From: an uncultured Spirochaetaceae bacterium
GTDB taxonomy: Bacteria; Spirochaetota; Spirochaetia; Sphaerochaetales; Sphaerochaetaceae
Assembly (NCBI GenBank): GCA_944389505.1
Contig: CALXMP010000006.1
Span: 31,502-95,501, forward strand
Length of the DNA stretch: 64,000 bases
Direction: 5' to 3'
Below are positions 7,985 to 16,674 of this stretch, in pieces (position 1 is the stretch's first letter; the number at the start of each line of letters is the position of its first letter). The notes beneath the pieces are model-generated. The model was not told the DNA's origin. It made no database searches and saw nothing but the letters and a program-made list of their open reading frames with translations. Position numbers and translations under genes: made by a program.

Positions 7985-9801
7985 CTTCTCTTCCTCCTTT
8001 TCTTGTCAGGGAAGCTGTATCTGCCATCCTCGCCAGGCCTTGTATCGCGGCCATAGGGCTGGTAATCATCCTCCCAGTTCCTGCGTTTCCTTGCCTTCGC
8101 AGCGCTCTTCTTCCGTGGCTCCTTCTTCGATGCCTTCCTGCTTTCCTGCTTTGCCTTCGTTATTACGGGCTTTCCCTTCTGCATGCGCCCGGAGTAGGCT
8201 TTGAGGATCTCCTCAGCTATCGAGTAGGGAGCTGTCACGAACGAGCAGTCCTCCAGGATCTCTATATCCCCGATGTCCTGATCGCGCACCCCTGCCTGAT
8301 CCATGATGATGTTGCAGAGCATGCTCTTGGTAAGACCATCCCTCCTGCCTCTTGCAATAAAGAGCCTTGTCGTCCCCTGATCATCCATGGAAGGGCTCCT
8401 GACCTTGTCATACGGCTCCCTGTTCCTGGCTTCTTCCTTCCTCTCCCTTCTGGATTTCTTCTTCTCCTTCGGTATGATTGCCTCTATCGGCCTGTACTGC
8501 GAGATATCGAGCTCATTGCGGTAGATGAATGAGAGAAGGCCTGCGAATGCCTCCACAGGATCCCTTCCTGAGAGCGATGACCGGGCAAGATCCATGTATT
8601 CGCTCCTTGGAGGAATGGAGAGCGCGTCCTCAATCTGGTCGCGTATCCTCTGCTTCTTCCCCTCGATGATGTCCTCTGCCTTCGGAATCTCTTCCTTCCT
8701 TATATCGGCACGGGAGGCTTTCATTATGTAGCTGAGCTTCCTGGCTTCTGACGGCGTGATGAATGTTATGGCTGTACCTGTCTTCCCGGCTCTGCCCGTC
8801 CTTCCGACTCTGTGGATGTAGATCTCGGGGTCGGATGGGATGGTGTAGTTGATGACATGGGTCAGGTCCTGGATATCAAGGCCACGTGCCGCGACATCGG
8901 TCGCAACGAGTATCGACAGCTGATGATCCTTCATCTTCTTCAGTATGGCCTCGCGCTCCCTCTGCGAGAGATCTCCATGGAGCGATGCCGCATCGTAGCC
9001 GCGGTCCCTGAGCTTTGTTCCAATCTCATCGCACTGCAGCTTTGTCCTGCAGAATACAACGCCATAGAACTCCTTCTCCCTGTCTATGATCCTTGTCAGC
9101 GCCTCAAGCTTGTCTCCCTCACGGACTTCGTAGTAGATCTGGTCCGTGGTCAGGGCTGCTGTATCCTTCTTCTGCGTCCTGATTATCTCGGGGTTCTTCA
9201 TGAAGCCTTCAGCGAGCTTCATGATCTCAGGAGGCATCGTAGCGGAGAACATCAGCATGCGCTTCTTCTCCGGAACAGCTCTCAGAACCTGCTCGATATC
9301 ATCGATGAAGCCCATATCCAGCATCTCGTCCGCCTCATCGAGGACGAGGAAGTCAAGATTCTCCAGCTTCAGCGATCCGCGTCTGATGTGATCGAGTATC
9401 CTTCCCGGGGTTCCCACGACGATATTCACGCCGCGCCTGAGCCTGCGGAGCTGCTGCTCCATGCTTGCTCCACCGTATATAGAAGTGACTTCAAGCTTCT
9501 TCTTTCCCTTCAGCGATGAGATCTCCTCGCTGACCTGGCTTGCGAGCTCCCTGGTGGGGACCAGAACAAGGGCCTCTGGCAGAGTCCCCGATGGTTCTAT
9601 CGTCTCTATGATCGGCAGTGCGAATGCCGCTGTCTTTCCTGTTCCTGTCTGTGCCTGGCCTACAATCTCGGTGCCTTCCTCGAGAAGGCGTGGTATCGCG
9701 AGTCTCTGTATCTCGGTCGGTTCCTCGAAGCCCTTTTCCTTCAGAGCCTCAAGCGTTTCATCGCTGAGCCCCAGCGCTTTGAATCCTGGTAGTATTTCCA
9801 T
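7981..9801 (-). CDS. DEAD-box RNA helicase with DbpA-type RNA-binding domain
   Basis: From the ATG at 9801 the protein has about 606 residues and starts MEILPGFKALGLS, as CsdA/DbpA-type helicases do. A GTG at 9837 would add 12 residues. Motifs in order are: Q motif (GFEEPTEIQ), AQTGTGKT (50-57), PTRELA, TPGR, DEAD (155-158), SAT (186-188), RGLDIQDL and HRVGRTGRAG. Beyond residue about 430 is a DbpA RNA-binding fold (RLFIARGRRDGLTK ... DIGDIEILEDCSFV), then a Lys/Arg-rich tail. It probably remodels rRNA or structured mRNA. Confidence 0.93.
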   Translation of the reverse strand: MEILPGFKALGLSDETLEALKEKGFEEPTEIQRLAIPRLLEEGTEIVGQAQTGTGKTAAFALPIIETIEPSGTLPEALVLVPTRELASQVSEEISSLKGKKKLEVTSIYGGASMEQQLRRLRRGVNIVVGTPGRILDHIRRGSLKLENLDFLVLDEADEMLDMGFIDDIEQVLRAVPEKKRMLMFSATMPPEIMKLAEGFMKNPEIIRTQKKDTAALTTDQIYYEVREGDKLEALTRIIDREKEFYGVVFCRTKLQCDEIGTKLRDRGYDAASLHGDLSQREREAILKKMKDHQLSILVATDVAARGLDIQDLTHVINYTIPSDPEIYIHRVGRTGRAGKTGTAITFITPSEARKLSYIMKASRADIRKEEIPKAEDIIEGKKQRIRDQIEDALSIPPRSEYMDLARSSLSGRDPVEAFAGLLSFIYRNELDISQYRPIEAIIPKEKKKSRRERKEEARNREPYDKVRSPSMDDQGTTRLFIARGRRDGLTKSMLCNIIMDQAGVRDQDIGDIEILEDCSFVTAPYSIAEEILKAYSGRMQKGKPVITKAKQESRKASKKEPRKKSAAKARKRRNWEDDYQPYGRDTRPGEDGRYSFPDKKRRKRR

Positions 9802-9876
9802 AGCCCTGATTGTATCAGAAAGGAAAGTTGTGTCCACCTATGTTGCCAGATATTATCCCCGTGATTATCATCAGCA

Positions 9877-11130
9877 TTGATGGACAGGAAATTCTCAGGA
9901 AAGCGTTTGCTTCTTGCTGCTGCGGCTGCCGTTGCCGCAATCGTGCTTATAGTACTTCTCTCGCTCTGGACCCATGACCTCCAGCGGCGCGATCTCGAGA
10001 ATGCCGTGAAGGCAGCGCTTCAGGGAATTGTAATGAATGAGGGGGACAGGGCTTTGTTCGAGGCAGCAGGTATACCTGTGGATGAGATCCATTATTCCTA
10101 TGAGGATCTTCCTCTTTTCTCTGGTGACAAAGGCGCATGGGAATATTCCGAGACCGACCGTCGTGCTATATCCCTCTACAGAAGCGCAGCTCCATCTGTT
10201 GTCCAGATCCTTCCATCATCCGATCTTTCAGGAAATGGTGATGGGGCAGGGGTGATCCTCTCCTCCGATGGATACATCGTGACGAACAGCCATGTGGCTC
10301 CCTCCGCAACCGCATCGTATACGGTCAAGTTCTATGATGGGAGCACCTCCGATGCTGTCCTTGTCGGTACGGATCCCCTCTCTGATATAGCGCTTCTGAA
10401 GGCTGAGAAAGGAGGCCTTTCCGCAATCGGTATTTCTCCTTCATCCTCTGTGATGACAGGAGAGAGCGTATATGCGATAGGCCATCCATATGGCTATGGC
10501 TGGTCGCTGTCTGCGGGAATCGTATCAGGAACGGATAGGATAGTCTCCTCATCATCTGCGGTAGTCCCTTCAATGATACAGACCGATGCAGCTATAAACC
10601 CTGGAAATAGTGGTGGCCCTCTTCTTTCCGAAGACGGTACGATGATTGGACTTGTAAGCTCAATACATACACAGACCGGGACCTCCGATGGAGTTGCCTT
10701 CGCAATCCCGTCCGAACGTGTGCTAGACTCTGTTGGCGAGCTTATCGATACAGGAGCTGTGCACAGAGGCTGGATCGATCTTCTGTCTGTCGAGCTTAAT
10801 AGCGCGATTGCGGAGTATGCGGGGCTTCCCGTATCAGAGGGCATACTCGTTTCACAGGTTGTCCCCGGTGGCAATGCCGATAAAGCGGGAATACATGGAG
10901 GAAACCAGGCTACGCAGTATGGGCAGTCCGTGATCTATATCGGAGGCGATGTGATCACAGCGATCGACGGGGAGCCAATTGCCGGATACGAGGATTATTT
11001 CGCATCGCTCTTTGATACGGATCCCGGCGATAAGGTAACGCTTTCGCTGATACGCGATGGCATGCCCATGACCCTCGATGTCGTTCTTATAGAACGCACA
11101 GCGGAGAATTCAGGATGGATAGCAAGATAA
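9877..11130 (+). CDS. HtrA/DegP-type serine protease with PDZ domain
   Basis: The 417-aa protein has an N-terminal signal anchor (about 9-31). The trypsin-like domain carries the full triad: His139 (TNSHVAP), Asp170 (DPLSDIALLK) and Ser245 (NPGNSGGPL). A single PDZ domain follows at roughly 285-405, with VVPGGNADKAGI and VITAIDGEPI. It is therefore a membrane-anchored periplasmic quality-control protease of DegS/HtrA type. Translation may begin at the first or second Met. Its last 16 bp overlap uvrB. Confidence 0.92.
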   Translation: MMDRKFSGKRLLLAAAAAVAAIVLIVLLSLWTHDLQRRDLENAVKAALQGIVMNEGDRALFEAAGIPVDEIHYSYEDLPLFSGDKGAWEYSETDRRAISLYRSAAPSVVQILPSSDLSGNGDGAGVILSSDGYIVTNSHVAPSATASYTVKFYDGSTSDAVLVGTDPLSDIALLKAEKGGLSAIGISPSSSVMTGESVYAIGHPYGYGWSLSAGIVSGTDRIVSSSSAVVPSMIQTDAAINPGNSGGPLLSEDGTMIGLVSSIHTQTGTSDGVAFAIPSERVLDSVGELIDTGAVHRGWIDLLSVELNSAIAEYAGLPVSEGILVSQVVPGGNADKAGIHGGNQATQYGQSVIYIGGDVITAIDGEPIAGYEDYFASLFDTDPGDKVTLSLIRDGMPMTLDVVLIERTAENSGWIAR

Positions 11131-13199
11131 AGAAGAACAGCTTCGCTCCAGGCTATGAGAGCATAGCAGGCGAGCCTCTTATAAATTTCCAGGCAGGCTT
11201 CTCAAAGCCGTTCCACGTAGTCTCGGATTACGATCTGGCAGGGGATCAGGGGGAGGCTGTGGATAAGCTCTATCAGGGGTATCTGAATGGAGACAGGGCC
11301 CAGACGCTCAAGGGTGTTACCGGCTCTGGCAAGACATTCACCATGGCGAAGCTCATAGAGAAGATCCAGAAGCCAGCGCTCATTCTTTCGCATAATAAGA
11401 CGCTTTCTGCGCAGCTTTATCGTGAGTTCAAGTCCTTCTTTCCCGATAATGCCGTGACGTATTTCGTTTCTACGTACGACTACTACCAGCCAGAGGCGTA
11501 TGTCCCGGGCAAGGATCTTTATATCGAGAAGGAGGTCGATATAAACGATGAGATCGACCGCCTGAGGCTTGCGGCTTCCTTCTCCTTGATGGAAAGGCGC
11601 GATGTGATCGTAGTGGCCACAGTCTCATGCATATACGGTCTCGGCAACCCCGTCTCCCTCCGCGATATGCTCTTCACATTCCGCATCGGCGATGATTTCA
11701 GCCAGAACAAGGTCTTCGGGCAGCTCACGAGGATGCTCTACGAGCGCAATGATGCCGTTCTGACCCGCGGTACATTCAGGCCCCGGGGAGAGACTGTCGA
11801 GATCTATCCTGCATATATGGAAGCGGCATTCCGTATCTATCTCGACTGGGATACGATCGAGAGAATCGTATGGTTCAACCCGCTGACAGGGGAGAAGATC
11901 GCAGATGCTGATTATATCACTCTCTATCCTGCGAAGCAGTTCGTCATGCCGCAGAGCCAGATCAATACGGCGATAAGGAAGATAAACGAGGAGAAGGAGG
12001 AGAGGGTTGAGTACTTCCTTTCGAACGGCAAGCCTGTTGAGGCTGAGAGGATAAAGAGCAGGGTTGAGTATGATCTTGAGATGCTGCAGGAGGTCGGATA
12101 CTGCTCGGGTATAGAGAACTATTCCAGAATTCTTTCCGGGCGTGCTCCGGGTGAGCGTCCGGCTGTGCTTCTCGATTACTTCCCCGATGATTTCGTCACT
12201 TTCATCGATGAGTCCCATGTTACGCTTCCCCAGATAGGGGCTATGTACGAGGGCGACAGGTCAAGGAAGCTCAATCTTGTGAACTATGGCTTCCGTCTGC
12301 CTTCTGCTCTGGACAACCGTCCTCTGAAGTATGAGGAGTTCGATAACAAGGTGGGACAGAGGATCTATGTCTCTGCGACTCCCGGAGAGCGTGAGCGGGA
12401 TGAGTCCAGCCAGATTGTAGAGCAGCTCATCCGTCCTACCGGCCTTCTCGATCCAAGCGTTGAGGTCAGATCCACAGAGGGGCAGATGGAGGATCTCTAT
12501 GGGGAGATCCGCAAGACGATTGCAAAGGGTGAGCGTGTGCTTGTCACTACGCTGACGAAGAAGATGGCAGAGGACCTTACCGACTATCTTTCAGGCCTTG
12601 ATCTCAATGTACGCTATCTCCATAGCGAGATTGAGACGATTGAGAGGGTAGAGCTTCTCAGGGATCTGCGTCTTGGCAAGTTCGATATCCTTGTTGGAAT
12701 AAACCTGCTCAGGGAAGGTCTTGATCTTCCGGAGGTTTCGCTTGTTGCCATACTCGATGCCGATAAGATCGGATTCCTCCGCTCTGCGACGTCGCTGATA
12801 CAGACAATAGGGCGCGCGGCAAGGAATGCTGATGGGCGCGTCATAATGTATGCCGACCATATGAGCGATGCGATGGCTGAGGCGATAAAGGAGACCGAGC
12901 ACAGGCGGAGTGTCCAGATGGCATACAATGAGGCCCATGGCATTACCCCGCGCACAATAAAGAAGGCCATTGAGGATATCATAGAGAGGGAGAAGAAGGA
13001 TGATGAGGAGGCAGTGAAGGATGAGATCAGGATTGTCAGCTCCTCGTACAATCTCCTTCTTGAACGCGACAGGAAGCGGTATATCGCTGATCTCACGAAG
13101 CAGATGACGGAGCTTGCGAAGAATCTTGAGTTCGAGAAGGCTGCGCTTATCCGCGATGAGATACAGCGAATAAAGGACCGGAAGGATCTCGAGGGTTAA
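11115..13199 (+). CDS. uvrB: Excinuclease ABC subunit B
   Basis: The 694-aa protein carries Walker A GVTGSGKT (67-74), the beta-hairpin region TYDYYQPEAYVPGKDLYIEK that pries DNA open, the helicase motifs YVSATPGERE and IGRAARNADG, and a C-terminal UVR domain (TELAKNLEFEKAALIRDEI) that binds UvrC. It verifies damage in nucleotide excision repair. The usual start of UvrB aligns with residue about 31 (KPFHVVSDYDLAGDQ), so there is a short N-terminal extension that overlaps the preceding protease gene. Confidence 0.97.
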   Translation: MDSKIKKNSFAPGYESIAGEPLINFQAGFSKPFHVVSDYDLAGDQGEAVDKLYQGYLNGDRAQTLKGVTGSGKTFTMAKLIEKIQKPALILSHNKTLSAQLYREFKSFFPDNAVTYFVSTYDYYQPEAYVPGKDLYIEKEVDINDEIDRLRLAASFSLMERRDVIVVATVSCIYGLGNPVSLRDMLFTFRIGDDFSQNKVFGQLTRMLYERNDAVLTRGTFRPRGETVEIYPAYMEAAFRIYLDWDTIERIVWFNPLTGEKIADADYITLYPAKQFVMPQSQINTAIRKINEEKEERVEYFLSNGKPVEAERIKSRVEYDLEMLQEVGYCSGIENYSRILSGRAPGERPAVLLDYFPDDFVTFIDESHVTLPQIGAMYEGDRSRKLNLVNYGFRLPSALDNRPLKYEEFDNKVGQRIYVSATPGERERDESSQIVEQLIRPTGLLDPSVEVRSTEGQMEDLYGEIRKTIAKGERVLVTTLTKKMAEDLTDYLSGLDLNVRYLHSEIETIERVELLRDLRLGKFDILVGINLLREGLDLPEVSLVAILDADKIGFLRSATSLIQTIGRAARNADGRVIMYADHMSDAMAEAIKETEHRRSVQMAYNEAHGITPRTIKKAIEDIIEREKKDDEEAVKDEIRIVSSSYNLLLERDRKRYIADLTKQMTELAKNLEFEKAALIRDEIQRIKDRKDLEG

Positions 13200-13360
13200 T
13201 CACACTTTCCGTCTAAATTAGGTATGAACATCACCACTTTAAGCCTCTGTTCTGCTTGAGAACTTGTGCATATGGCTCTCTTCTCCTGTATTGCGTAGAT
13301 ATGTTTTAGGTATACAAGAGGAGCAATGGGCAGGTTCAGCGGTCGCGAGGAATAAGGAAG
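13200..13360. other. Intergenic DNA after uvrB
   Basis: I see no gene here. It leads into the transposase-like remnant that starts at 13361. No convincing terminator hairpin follows uvrB. Confidence 0.4.
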
Positions 13361-13540
13361 ATGAAGCCGAAAGGCATGATGGTGAAGGCGGTGAACGGCA
13401 AATGCTACGTCTATGTGTAATCATCCGTGACGGAGGATGGGAGCGTCCATTGGGATGCTGAGGGATGTGTTCACCCCGGAAGACGCGACATGGATATACA
13501 TATGCGCTGTTCATATGAGGCATTCCCGCATTCCGTGCAT
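13361..13540 (+). pseudogene. Remnant of a transposase N-terminus
   Basis: From ATG 13361 the frame reads MKPKGMMVKAVNGKCYVYV, hits TAA at 13418-13420, and continues in the same frame with SSVTEDGSVHWDAEGCVHPGRR before losing sense. The VNGKxYVYV...GSVxWD pattern resembles the N-terminus of IS1634/IS4-type transposases. There is no catalytic domain, so this is at most a decayed scrap. The family assignment is weak. Confidence 0.3.
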
Positions 13541-13613
13541 ACTTCATGGCAGCCTCTACCTGATGTCCCAGCCTTCTGCGACTATCTGCTGTGCTATATC
13601 CTATTGTCCTTTA

Positions 13614-13643
13614 TTGTCATACATATGTATGCTACACTACAAA
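13614..13643 (+). promoter_or_regulatory. Promoter and probable operator of the toxin-antitoxin pair
   Basis: TTGTCA (13614-13619) and TACAAA (13638-13643) are 18 bp apart. A perfect 14-bp palindrome, CATACATATGTATG (13618-13631), overlaps the -35 box, and an imperfect palindrome CTACAAATGTAG lies over the -10. Antitoxins of this class usually repress their own promoter through such sites. Confidence 0.5.
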
Positions 13644-13669
13644 TGTAGAACATATCAGGAGTGATGAAT

Positions 13670-13909
13670 ATGAGCATAATCAGTCTGCGGGTGAATGATG
13701 AGGAGAAAGCTGTGCTTGAGGATGCCGCGAAGTTCTATAAATGCAGCATCTCAACAGTCATCAAACGGCTTACTTTCGAGAAGCTTGAGGATGAATATGA
13801 CATGAAGGTAGCAGGGGATTATCTGAAGGACAAGGAAGCTGGAACGCTTAAGCTTACTGGTTTCGATGATCTTCTCAAGGAATGCGGAATCGATAAGGCC
13901 TCCTTATGA
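13670..13909 (+). CDS. Ribbon-helix-helix antitoxin (RelB/DUF6290-like)
   Basis: The 79-aa protein begins MSIISLRVNDEEKAVLEDAAK, a ribbon-helix-helix start like those of DUF6290/RelB antitoxins. The acidic C-terminus would wrap the toxin. I chose the ATG at 13670 because AGGAG at 13657-13661 lies 8 nt upstream; two earlier in-frame start codons would sit on top of that site. Its stop overlaps the toxin start by 4 bp, so translation of the pair is coupled. Confidence 0.85.
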   Translation: MSIISLRVNDEEKAVLEDAAKFYKCSISTVIKRLTFEKLEDEYDMKVAGDYLKDKEAGTLKLTGFDDLLKECGIDKASL

Positions 13910-14172
13910 GCTATGAGATTAAGATTACACCGGGTTTTAAGAAGAGCTTCAAGAAGCTTGATTTCATTGCGCAGAGGACAATATCGAAATGGATAGTCAA
14001 GAATCTTGAGGCGACTGATAATCCCCGGCTTCATGGCAAGGCCCTTTCCGGGAATCTCAAGGGCCTCTGGAGATACCGCATCGGGGATTATCGTTTGATT
14101 GCTGATATCCAGGATAATGAGCTTGTGATAGTTGCAATTGATATCGGACATAGGCGAGAGATTTGCAGATAG
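13906..14172 (+). CDS. RelE/ParE-family toxin
   Basis: The 88-aa protein reads MSYEIKITPGFKKSFKKLD near its start and has GLWRYRIGDYRLIADI and ELVIVAIDIGHRREI near the end. This is the standard RelE/StbE mRNA-interferase fold with conserved basic/aromatic residues (R-Y-R-I-G-D-Y-R). It would cleave mRNA on the ribosome unless bound by the antitoxin encoded immediately upstream. Length and both landmark segments are normal, so it looks intact. Confidence 0.9.
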   Translation: MSYEIKITPGFKKSFKKLDFIAQRTISKWIVKNLEATDNPRLHGKALSGNLKGLWRYRIGDYRLIADIQDNELVIVAIDIGHRREICR

Positions 14173-14236
14173 CCTCATTACTCATTCCTGTACAATTCTT
14201 CATTGAAACCGCAATTAAAGAGGATGAAAGTAGTGG

Positions 14237-15118
14237 CTAATCGAAGAGGACGAGATCCACTGGCGTGAGGGTTGCCTGCGGGGTTGCACGCTTCCATAGC
14301 GTTTCAGACATTGTCTGCTTTATCCTGTCATAGATTGTATAGAATGTTATCCTCCCATCGGGTAGGGCGGGCGTTCCTGAGTCCATTCTGTACCCAAGCG
14401 CTTTCAGAAGATAGTAAGTGAATGCCCCGAATTCATCCTGCCTGTCATAGCCTTCATCCCAGCTGTCATATGATAGCTGGTCGGTTGCTGCAGCTGTCAG
14501 CACCCATGTATTCCAGTACGAGGGCTCTGTTATCGTGAAGAAGAGCTTCAGCGAGGGCATGAGCATATTTGCAAATGTCTCAGAGACCAGCTGCCCGTCA
14601 TCGAACAGCTCCCCGTTCATCAGGGCCGTATCATTGGCTATGAAGCGGCCCGAATAGCAGGAATCGATGAATGCGCACTTCATGCCTGGAATCCGGCGGA
14701 GCCTGTAGAGAAGATCGTCCGGATTGAGTCTTGTCCCATCGGGCATTACGAAGCTTCCGTTCTGGTCACCATGGCCTGCATAGTGGAAGATAATGAGGTT
14801 CTGCTCATCTGCTTCCAGCGTCTCAAGGAGCGTCAGTATATCTTTCCTGCCCCATGGCCTTTCATCTCCTGAGATGCTCATCCTGCCGTCGGCTTCAAGG
14901 AACAGATACTCCCTGTATGGAATGCCCTTTCTGGATGCTATGTAGGAAAGCTGCTCAGATAGCGCTCTCTGATCGCCTGGAGGGTTTGCCAGATAATTCA
15001 CTTCTCCTTCTTTGCCATATGAAGCTGCAACGGAGATGAAGATTGTTTCCGTTTCCTGGGTATATGGAGCACATGCTGAGAGCAGCAGGGCTATAGCTAT
15101 TGCAATCATCGCTCTCAT
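14237..15118 (-). CDS. Caspase-family (peptidase C14) lipoprotein
   Basis: From the ATG at 15118 the protein has 293 residues. It opens with a lipoprotein signal, MRAMIAIAIALLLSAC, with Cys16 as the lipidation site. A caspase-like fold follows. The dyad is His116 in HYAGHGDQNG and Cys154 in DSCYSG. It should be an envelope-anchored Cys protease with Arg/Lys preference as in metacaspase-like bacterial proteins; its substrate is unknown. Its start overlaps the stop of the upstream gene by 4 bp (ATGA), so the two are translationally coupled. A longer frame exists upstream but would run through that neighbour. Confidence 0.82.
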   Translation of the reverse strand: MRAMIAIAIALLLSACAPYTQETETIFISVAASYGKEGEVNYLANPPGDQRALSEQLSYIASRKGIPYREYLFLEADGRMSISGDERPWGRKDILTLLETLEADEQNLIIFHYAGHGDQNGSFVMPDGTRLNPDDLLYRLRRIPGMKCAFIDSCYSGRFIANDTALMNGELFDDGQLVSETFANMLMPSLKLFFTITEPSYWNTWVLTAAATDQLSYDSWDEGYDRQDEFGAFTYYLLKALGYRMDSGTPALPDGRITFYTIYDRIKQTMSETLWKRATPQATLTPVDLVLFD

Positions 15119-15645
15119 ACGGTACCTCCATAGTGGAAGGCAACGCCTGCTCCGGTTCTTACCGCGATGCCGCTTCTTCCTCCGAGTATCCACATGGGAA
15201 TGGTGAGCGATATGCAGGGCAGAATGCTGAATGATGCATGGATTCTGCCGCCGGCTATCCATTCGCCGGCATCAGCTTTATCCATCCACCGCATTGCCAT
15301 GGACAGCATGCATCCAAGTTCAATGAAGCTATTAACCTGCCTGGCGTATCCTATGCCGATGCCAGCCTCAAGCGATGGAAGGCGCTGCAGCCTTCTATGG
15401 ACAAGGGATGCCGAGGTGAATGCCGCATATACAGGCAATGATATCCTGTGTCCATCTATTGTGAATGATAGGACATCAGCATCAGCCGATGCGGCTATCG
15501 ATGACAGCATAGTGCCCGATGGAGCGATTCCCCTTCCGTATGCATTTCCCTCCCATAGTACTGCAATCGATGCGGCAGGTGTCCAGACGATGCTCCCATA
15601 TAGTGGATAGAGCGCCAGCAATGATATAAAGAGCAGGTATTTCAT
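15115..15645 (-). CDS. Exported protein of unknown function, coupled to the caspase gene
   Basis: The 176-aa protein has a clear signal peptide (MKYLLFISLLALYPLYGS). The mature part is rich in short alternating hydrophobic/polar stretches (SLVHRRLQRLPSLEAGIGIGYA, FIELGCMLSMAMRW), as in small outer-membrane beta-barrels. I do not recognise a family. It lies directly before the caspase lipoprotein with a 4-bp overlap, so the two probably work in the envelope together. Confidence 0.65.
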   Translation of the reverse strand: MKYLLFISLLALYPLYGSIVWTPAASIAVLWEGNAYGRGIAPSGTMLSSIAASADADVLSFTIDGHRISLPVYAAFTSASLVHRRLQRLPSLEAGIGIGYARQVNSFIELGCMLSMAMRWMDKADAGEWIAGGRIHASFSILPCISLTIPMWILGGRSGIAVRTGAGVAFHYGGTV

Positions 15646-15690
15646 ATTTGCCTCCTCTATATATACGCGCTGGATGGCCCTCGCTGACAG

Positions 15691-16674
15691 TCAGGAGCTG
15701 AGGATTTCCACAGCTTCCTTCAGGATTATCACGGAGACATCCTTCTTCCGGGGCTGGATTATGCTTCTGGCGAGGATCTGGAAGCCATTCCAGTCCAGAC
15801 CGAGTGTATAGCCATCACCTGTGAATTCCGCTGAGACGATCTCTGCATTCCGGAATATCATATGGCGCGGAAAGGATGATGAATCCGCATCCAGATTGGC
15901 TATCTGGGCATTCTCCGGCCTGAAGAATAGTGTTCCGCTGGCTCCTTCCGAGAGTACCGATGCAGGGATTGCTGTCCCTTCGCCTGTGAAGAATGCAGTG
16001 AAGAGATTGCTTGGCTTCCTGTACAGCTCCTCCGCTGTCCCGAAGGCCTCGATCCTGCCATCGTGCATTATTGCGATACGGTCGGAGATAGCGAATGCCT
16101 CCTCCCTGTCATGGGTTACATAGAGCATTGTTATGCCCAGGCTGTCATGTATCATGCGGATTGCCGCCCTGAGATGCTTTCTCAGCGGTGTATCTAGGGA
16201 TGATAGAGGCTCATCGAGAAGGAGGATGCGGGGCTCTGCTGCTATCGATCTGGCAAGTGCGACACGCTGTGCCTCTCCTCCAGAGAGCGATGAGATTGAC
16301 CTCTTTCCGTATCCGGGGAGACCGACAAGTTCAAGGAGCTTCTCTGCAAGCTCATTGCGCTTCTTCCTGTCCTTCTCCTTCATCCCTGCCTGGATGTTCT
16401 TCTTCACATTCATCGATGGGAACAGGGCCATATCCTGGAATACCATTCCGATTCCCCTGTCCTGGATTCTCCTTCCTGTTATATCATCTCCGGATAACAG
16501 GATTTCCCCTCTGTCCGGAGGGAGTATGCCTGCAATCACCGAGAGCAGCGTAGACTTGCCGGATCCTGAAGGTCCGATAAGGGAGATGAATTCCCCCTCC
16601 TCGATAGCCATCGAGAGCGATAATGTGAAATCCTTGTATTCCTTCTCCAGTCCTTTGATTTCAAGAAATGCCAT
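15691..16674 (-). CDS. Thiamine ABC transporter, ATP-binding protein
   Basis: The 327-aa ATPase has Walker A GPSGSGKST, signature SSLSGGEAQR, Walker B ILLLDEPLSSLD and a switch His in VTHDREEAF. After residue about 235 comes a TOBE-like regulatory domain (FFRPENAQI), longer than classical ThiQ. It is the last gene of the three-gene operon downstream of the TPP riboswitch, which makes thiamine or a thiamine precursor the likely substrate. Its start overlaps the permease gene by 14 bp. Confidence 0.9.
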   Translation of the reverse strand: MAFLEIKGLEKEYKDFTLSLSMAIEEGEFISLIGPSGSGKSTLLSVIAGILPPDRGEILLSGDDITGRRIQDRGIGMVFQDMALFPSMNVKKNIQAGMKEKDRKKRNELAEKLLELVGLPGYGKRSISSLSGGEAQRVALARSIAAEPRILLLDEPLSSLDTPLRKHLRAAIRMIHDSLGITMLYVTHDREEAFAISDRIAIMHDGRIEAFGTAEELYRKPSNLFTAFFTGEGTAIPASVLSEGASGTLFFRPENAQIANLDADSSSFPRHMIFRNAEIVSAEFTGDGYTLGLDWNGFQILARSIIQPRKKDVSVIILKEAVEILSS

